Positions 60,401 to 64,000 of a stretch of DNA of 64,000 nt are shown one piece after another; the first letter of the stretch is position 1; the number at the start of each line of letters is the position of its first letter. This stretch comes from Zygaena filipendulae (taxonomy: Eukaryota > Arthropoda > Insecta > Lepidoptera > Zygaenidae): positions 3,174,501 to 3,238,500 of the forward strand of contig OU015658.1 of assembly GCA_907165275.2 (NCBI GenBank), given 5' to 3'. The notes beneath the pieces are model-generated. The model did not search any database. It saw only the letters and a program-made list of their open reading frames with translations, and had not been told where the DNA came from. The translations under genes and the position numbers were made by a program.

Positions 60401-63400
60401 AAATAGTGAACAAGTTACCAACCTATAATATAACTGACCCCCGCGGTTTCACTCGCGGTAATTTCGAAGTTCCCGCGGGAATTTCGGGATAAAAAGTAGG
60501 TACCCTCTGTCACTCAGGATCTAGCTAGCTATCTAGCTTCTTATAGGTGAAATAATTTTCAAAATCGGTTCAGTAGATCCAGAGATTACCCCCTACAACG
60601 TCACAAACTCACAAACTTTTGCTCTTTTTATTAGTATAGATATGTACATAGATACGTCATAGAATATTCAGTGTGACTGAACAAGTCCCGTTTGATTTCG
60701 CCGACCGACTTCCCCGTTATACTTTAAAAATAAAATAATGAACATCTACCTTAATGAGACGAACGAATAATTTGCTTTTTAAAATTCTGTGGTCTCACAG
60801 AAAAATAATGATATGAGAAAGGTTTTTTTTTTTTAATTTATACAGTCTGCATTGGCTTCAGTATTATCTGCATTATGTAAAGCGAAGTAAATGTATGAAA
60901 TTCGGCGGGGTTACGTTCTGCTTTAGGAAAGACCCGTTGTAAAATGCAGAATTACGAACAATGCAAACAGAGCACGCGTCTAATGGAATGAAGATAAACA
61001 TGAGCTTCCTTTAACATGTTATTTCTTAGCTTTACCGTGCCCTCCTGCGGTTCCACATGCGTTTCACTCTTTCCACCTTAGCGGTTGAATTAACCTGAAT
61101 GTCGTGATTCTTTATTTGATAAAAAGAGTCCAAGAGTTCGAGCCTTAAAATTCTTAAAAACTAACGAGCAGCTGAAGTTTAATACATATAGAAATAGAAC
61201 TTAACTGAACTAGAAAAAACGGTTTCTAAAACAAAAAAACTTTGCTAGTGTACTAAATTCCTTATTAACTTGGACTTGATTTTTACTTCTGTAATTGGAA
61301 TTTTGCAGAGATGAACTCACAAACTCATAAAGGAAGGTCTTTATTATTGATATAACATGAAGTTATGATGTGATTTATAAAAAAATTGTATGTAGGTAAA
61401 CGCTGATCGATAGAAAGGTAGAAAAAAACAAAACAACTGTTACGGCCAAACTCAATAAGCAAAGAGCTTACAAAGTGGCTTTAAATAGAATATAGGTAAT
61501 ATGTAACGCAAACTAATCCACTTACTTGCTATACCCTTTGAACACTGTAGCGTAGGATCCTTCGCCTAGTTGCTCTAGTTTTATATACGCTTCGGATTTA
61601 CCGAACGGAGAGTCACCCTGGGGGCAAAATAAAAAAAATTCATTCATCACTATGCCACTGCGCTACGCAAACTAATCCAGTAGTTTACGATCGACCGCGG
61701 CCGGGACGATTCCACTCGCTCTGTCGTGGGTGGTGAAAGTGTTTTACTCGAACAATTTATTATGATAAACAATTGGATTATTATTTATGGCATAAACTCG
61801 TTTAATATCATAAATTAGAAATTATTTTGTGTATTTCCGTTCGTTTCTCTGCAGTTAGTTCCAATAACAAGTTCAGGGCAACGAACGAGAATAAATTTTA
61901 GAGCCTATTCACACCACGTTTTTTAATCGTGCCGTCGACGCGCGTTTTAGAGACGTGCGTCGACGGCGCGCTTTTATCCTACAAAAGTCTACAGGCTGCG
62001 TCTGACTAGAGTTCGTATCGCGTCTGTATCGCTACAAACGCACGTCGACGGCGCGTTTAAAAAACGTGGTGTGCATAAATACATACAATAACAAGTTCCC
62101 ATTTGTCCTCTAGGTGACACGAAGGGAAAATATGACACTAGTTTTAAATCGATTCTTAGCCTTTAGTTTTCGATATTTTGCCAAAATATTGAATTGAAGT
62201 CGGACGAACGGCACAGCACAGAAGAATTTTAGCATTTTCCGACATTGTCTTTTCTTGTTCCATCTCCAATTGAACTTTTTATCGAGTGGTCATGCATGGT
62301 AACCCAACAGTATTTAACCAATGTCAATGTCATGTTTAGCGGGCGTGGTAGATTAACGCGCGTTATTAGTCCTAAATATTTCCTAAATAAGAAAATGAGC
62401 ACTTATGTAACTTGGTGTCTGCTTCGGAGCAGAGCCCCCTGCAGTAGTCACTTACGTAATAAACCAATCAATTGGTTAAACACTCTAGGAAAGTTGCCGA
62501 TAAGTATTAGTGTGCTTAAAATATTGTAATCGTTTATGATACAAACGGCCGAACACCCGAAGATTAAAAAACCAACAAGAATTAGTATTAAGTAAATTCA
62601 TCGTCGAAAGCAAAGCCCCCGTAATAACGATGAATAAACAAAGACAACCCATTATTATCAAAACTCTCGAGATACTTTCCAAGTTTCTTATCTAACGAGC
62701 TTGCAACAACAAATCTTGGATGAAGTGGCTCTATTTATAAAGATTAAGGAAGATAGTGAAGAATCGCCGGTTCGCCGGCTACACGTTTTCGCTTTCTTCG
62801 CCGCCGCGCCGCGCGCCGCGCCTCTCTGTCTAAATATTTGAATTGGCCAACGTTGATAGCTCTCATTCACAGTTTGTAGCCGTTTATTGCAAGCAGTGAT
62901 TTAACGCAGTCAGTACACTAGATATTTACGCGCTGTGTGCATTCGTTAAATAAGCAAATAATGTACTTCATACTGAAAGGAATTTTCGAGTCGAATCATG
63001 TTCCTGATTCACTATGACTAACAACATTCCCCTTCTATAACGCATGTGTGTATTACACAATCCCAAACGCCATATCCTGTTGGTAAATACTCTAAGTATT
63101 TTTCTCTTGGACGTTTAAAACAGTTCACTTGGGCTCTAACAAAATCGTGCAATAAAAAAATTCACCCAATCACAAAGTTGATTCGCGCGATTCGAAGTAC
63201 TAACATGCTAGGTATAATAGACTATAAGCGTATCAACTATCAATGGTATAAAATATTGTTAATCCCAGAAATAAGTCTTAATATCCACCACTGCGTTTGG
63301 TTAACTAAACGTTGGTGCAAAACTGAGGGTGTGAATCCTCACTGCTCATCTATCATTAGTTATTCTGATATTCTTATCACGGATGACCGCACTCAACAAG

Positions 63401-63980
63401 GGTCGCGGTATGCTTACACATTTGTAACAAGGATGAAATATTACATTCAACGATAGCCATCCGAATGCCATTACGATGATATATGGGTTTGTTTGCTATA
63501 GATAGGAGCAGCGAAGGGATAACTATGTAGTATGAAGAACGCTGTGGGCCTACGACAAGGCGGCTAATAACATTATAATACTAGCACATTTTGCTATAAA
63601 GTTGTTAGTTACTTTCTATAAACAGAATTATAAATTAGTATCAGCTGCCACAATGATTCAAAGAATAAACGGATAATATTAGATTTCGTGCAGTAAGCAA
63701 GGCCAAATCTAAAATTGGATGAAGTTTATAAGAATGTTCACAATACTGACGAGACATAAAAACAATCTCACCCCAAAGGCACTAAATCGCTTGGTGCGTC
63801 GATTCGTATTCTCGTGGGGCCCGAGGAAGGCCTCGGACTTGGGTCTGGGCGGTCGCTTGGGCCTCATCACCACTCTCGTGTCCTCCCGCCCGCCCTCGTC
63901 CAAGAGTTTCGAGTCCGACGACACCGACAGCTGTCTCCGCACGCGGTATTCACCGTTACCACCGGCGCCGCCGCTCCAAT
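51359..63980 (-). CDS. Eip63E: PFTAIRE cyclin-dependent kinase CDK14/Eip63E (8 coding exons visible, 5' end outside window)
   Basis: This is a Ser/Thr protein kinase of the CDK14/PFTAIRE group. Relatives bind cyclin Y at the membrane and act in Wnt/LRP6 phosphorylation, and in flies in development. Splicing the exons 63980-63772, 61617-61526, 59177-59003, 53829-53705, 53428-53292, 52928-52789, 52675-52414 and 51426-51359 gives 401 residues plus stop, with matching phases and GT-AG borders throughout. Landmarks in order are a basic linker (RPKRPPRPK), the Gly loop GEGSYATV, catalytic Lys in VALKEI, the family signature [31 protein letters not shown], the WYRPP/GSTEYST segment, and the C-terminal [13 protein letters not shown]. 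Catalytic residues are all intact. Compared with the fly protein as I know it, alignment is nearly gapless up to exon 7, where the C-lobe is strongly Ala/Arg-rich. The N-terminus and promoter lie beyond 64000. Confidence 0.95.
51427..52413 (-). other. Intron 7 of CDK14/Eip63E
   Basis: 987 bp, GT-AG. A 66-residue plus-strand frame (51654-51854) and a 75-residue minus frame overlap there and resemble no family. No repeat was identified. Confidence 0.6.
52414..52675 (-). CDS. Eip63E: CDK14/Eip63E exon 7 (GC-rich C-lobe)
   Basis: 262 bp from acceptor 'gtggcag|gtg' to donor 'gacg|gtgggt', in phase 0 and out with one base. It encodes [17 protein letters not shown], then an Ala/Arg/Gly-rich middle ([34 protein letters not shown]) and [17 protein letters not shown]. 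The ends align well to the family, while the middle matches mainly in spacing (LLQ.P..R, YF..LP). G+C is about 80% (78% and 85% on two 60-base lines), far above its surroundings. Confidence 0.92.
52789..52928 (-). CDS. Eip63E: CDK14/Eip63E exon 6
   Basis: 140 bp from acceptor 'gttcag|acg' to donor 'caag|gtacgc'. It encodes (D)[20 protein letters not shown] and [20 protein letters not shown] then LDKIFK. This is the conserved DxW(G) helix of the C-lobe and the start of the CDK insert region. Confidence 0.96.
53030..53121 (-). repeat. Retroposon 3' end in intron 5
   Basis: 'tttatttatttatttaaaga' followed by 'aaaaggcggacttaatgcct' and 'tctaccagtcaacc' is a frequent lepidopteran LINE/SINE terminus, here in minus orientation. 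Intron 5 is only 363 bp, so the insertion makes up a quarter of it. Confidence 0.5.
53292..53428 (-). CDS. Eip63E: CDK14/Eip63E exon 5 (catalytic and activation loops)
   Basis: 137 bp from acceptor 'tcgatag|gga' to donor 'ccag|gttcgt'. It encodes (R)[10 protein letters not shown] with the catalytic Asp and metal-binding Asn, [18 protein letters not shown], and VVTLWYRPP of the activation segment. All key residues are present. Confidence 0.96.
53705..53829 (-). CDS. Eip63E: CDK14/Eip63E exon 4
   Basis: 125 bp from acceptor 'gcgtcag|gac' to donor 'cacag|gtaggc', in phase 0 and out with two bases. It encodes [15 protein letters not shown] through [21 protein letters not shown], the helix ahead of the catalytic loop. 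The HRD arginine codon is split with exon 5. Confidence 0.95.
54003..54124 (+). repeat. ccgcgg-type repeat, left part (split by the Foldback-like element)
   Basis: 'tagctgtcccccgcgatttc', 'gttcccgcggaggttgcggg' and 'attccgggataaaaactat' place it in the family. The copy continues at 56853 after the 2.7-kb insertion. Confidence 0.65.
54125..56852. mobile_element. Foldback-like transposon, 2,728 bp, 9-bp target duplication
   Basis: The element begins 'acgtctgtcaagctagaaag' and ends with the reverse complement. The inverted arms meet near 55764 and nothing single-copy lies between them. The left arm (~1,640 bp) has five tandem units, with 'agcagtgtac' at 54281, 54600, 54921, 55238 and 55560. The right arm (~1,090 bp) has three inverted units with markers at about 56050, 56370 and 56689. 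Each ~320-bp unit holds 'aattagtgctgcca' twice. 'cctatcttt' at 54116-54124 recurs at 56853-56861, a 9-bp duplication as made by Foldback/Mutator-type elements. No transposase is encoded. It sits in intron 3 of the kinase gene. Confidence 0.88.
56853..56970 (+). repeat. ccgcgg-type repeat, right part
   Basis: It continues the copy interrupted at 54124: 'cctatcttttaagttggacc', 'aaaatccgttcagtagtttc', 'gacaaacaacgtgacacg' and the end 'tttatatatattagat'. It supplies the right side of an almost intact empty site. Confidence 0.6.
57745..57905 (+). repeat. Interspersed repeat ('acaaagtcgttttccgctgt' family)
   Basis: It contains 'aaagtcgttttccgctgtct', 'tatgcttagatctgtaaaag' and 'acgcaacggattttcatgct', a combination common in lepidopteran genomes. 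It lies in intron 3. Confidence 0.5.
57912..58000 (+). repeat. About 90-bp interspersed repeat, copy B
   Basis: Matches 17139-17232 in order: 'cacgtgacatgacgataa', 'tagcgataacgatta', 'caacttggctaagg'. It directly follows the preceding repeat, so the two may be parts of one larger element. Confidence 0.5.
58243..58915. mobile_element. Tandem-plus-inverted repeat structure in intron 3
   Basis: Three direct units of about 110 bp (from 58243, 58355 and 58462) share 'gaaactagcgccacccgc', 'aaatcgtgtcttctaaaa' and 'aatcgatagcagaatatgt'. A fourth copy is inverted at 58807-58914 and pairs with 58462-58569. Between the arms (about 58615-58700) lies a 'gacttcaaaaaaaggaggtt' repeat like that at 2537. 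It may be a decayed foldback element or a repeat inserted into a palindrome. Confidence 0.6.
59003..59177 (-). CDS. Eip63E: CDK14/Eip63E exon 3 (catalytic Lys and PFTAIRE helix)
   Basis: 175 bp from acceptor 'gtaacag|ttta' to donor 'gtg|gtgagt'. The first base completes Asn, then [11 protein letters not shown] gives the catalytic Lys. [20 protein letters not shown] contains the diagnostic PFTAIRE, and the exon ends [10 protein letters not shown] second AG ten bases in ('cgcag|caag') would break the frame, so I chose the upstream acceptor; the resulting spacing matches human and fly relatives exactly. Confidence 0.95.
59312..59533 (-). repeat. ccgcgg-type repeat in intron 2, minus orientation
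   Basis: It starts 'aactaatattataaagagg', then 'gggtaatctctggatctact', 'gagtgacatacggtactttt' and 'accgcgggtgaaaccgcggg'. It belongs to the same subfamily as the inverted copy at 60428. Confidence 0.65.
60428..60645 (+). repeat. ccgcgg-type repeat in intron 2, plus orientation
   Basis: 'gacccccgcggtttcactcg', 'cccgcgggaatttcgggata', 'cggttcagtagatccagaga' and the end 'tttttattagtatagat'. It forms an inverted pair with 59312-59533, about 900 bp apart. Confidence 0.65.
61526..61617 (-). CDS. Eip63E: CDK14/Eip63E exon 2 (Gly-rich loop)
   Basis: 92 bp between acceptor 'cccccag|ggt' and donor 'agcaa|gtaagt'; starts in phase 0 and ends with two bases of a codon. It encodes [20 protein letters not shown] followed by [10 protein letters not shown], the kinase start and the ATP-binding glycine loop. 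Confidence 0.95.
61910..62073. mobile_element. 164-bp MITE with 17-bp perfect TIRs in intron 1
   Basis: 'cacaccacgttttttaa' at 61910-61926 is matched by 'ttaaaaaacgtggtgtg' at 62057-62073. Inside, 'cgtcgacg'-containing strings repeat in both orientations ('gtgccgtcgacgcgcg', 'cgtcgacggcgcg'). It lies about 290 bp upstream of exon 2 on the transcript. Confidence 0.6.
62074..63771 (-). other. Remainder of intron 1 of CDK14/Eip63E
   Basis: It contains a fragment, 'cctgattcactatgactaac', at about 63003, related to the MITE end at 50398. The 136-residue plus-strand frame at 63046-63456 adjoins that fragment and resembles no family. I treat it as non-coding. Confidence 0.5.
63772..63980 (-). CDS. 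Eip63E: CDK14/Eip63E exon 1 of those visible (N-terminal linker)
   Basis: The acceptor is 'gcgacag|at' at 63981 and the donor 'ggg|gtgaga' at 63771. The exon is 209 bp, entering with two bases of a split codon and leaving in phase 0. It encodes a Gly-rich start, a Ser-rich stretch (QLSVSSDSK), [15 protein letters not shown] and [10 protein letters not shown]. This is the basic, probably disordered region ahead of the kinase domain. The Met sometimes called at 63942 is a GTG (Val) and not a start, because the frame enters through a splice acceptor. Confidence 0.88.
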
Positions 63981-64000
63981 CTGTCGCAAGAAATCAAACA

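Noticed and set aside
63046..63456. 136-residue plus-strand frame in intron 1
   Set aside because: It adjoins a MITE-related fragment, runs opposite to the host gene and matches no known family.
63709..63942. Kinase start codon at 63942
   Set aside because: The codon is GTG (Val) within an exon whose frame continues upstream to a good splice acceptor at 63981, so the true start lies further 5'. The 3' part of this frame (63709-63771) is intron.

Overview
The window reads as an AT-rich lepidopteran (moth or butterfly) nuclear scaffold. This rests on several things seen in the sequence: an intron-rich insect kinase gene, a LINE whose ORF1 carries a baculovirus-FP-like C-terminal domain, tRNA-derived SINEs, many copies of a short repeat starting like 'ctagctgtgccccgcgg' and ending 'ataatattagtagg', and frequent 'aggtacctac' strings. 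The species cannot be named from sequence alone.

Layout. Positions 1-51.3 kb hold no protein-coding host gene that I can defend. They are intergenic DNA filled with mobile elements: a 36-bp hairpin with an 8-bp flanking repeat and a MITE (1.4-1.7 kb), a 5'-truncated LINE on the minus strand (6.6-11.4 kb; ORF1 remnant plus an ORF2 with endonuclease and reverse transcriptase), a SINE pair in inverted orientation (12.8-13.15 kb), a possible LTR-element leader with a small membrane-protein ORF (13.2-13.8 kb), four copies of one MITE family (15.1, 21.2, 34.3, 41.7 kb), and about fifteen copies of the ccgcgg-type repeat. A 1.17-kb pentanucleotide array, (GTTCT)30 then (ATTCT)199, lies at 30.9-32.0 kb, and two abutting MITEs at 50.4-50.8 kb.

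Positions 51359-63980 (minus strand) carry the only confident host gene: the PFTAIRE cyclin-dependent kinase CDK14/Eip63E. Eight coding exons join with compatible phases and GT-AG introns into 401 visible residues, from an N-terminal linker to the stop. Its 5' end lies beyond the right edge. One exon (52414-52675) is about 80% G+C and encodes an Ala/Arg-rich kinase C-lobe.

The standout is inside intron 3 of that kinase gene: a 2,728-bp Foldback-like element (54125-56852). It consists of two long inverted arms built of ~320-bp tandem units, is bounded by a 9-bp target duplication, and sits inside an older repeat copy. A second, smaller tandem-plus-inverted structure lies in the same intron (58.24-58.92 kb), and an inverted pair of ccgcgg-type repeats sits in intron 2. 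The pre-mRNA of this kinase should therefore contain several strong intronic hairpins. No CRISPR array, rRNA or functional tRNA gene was seen.
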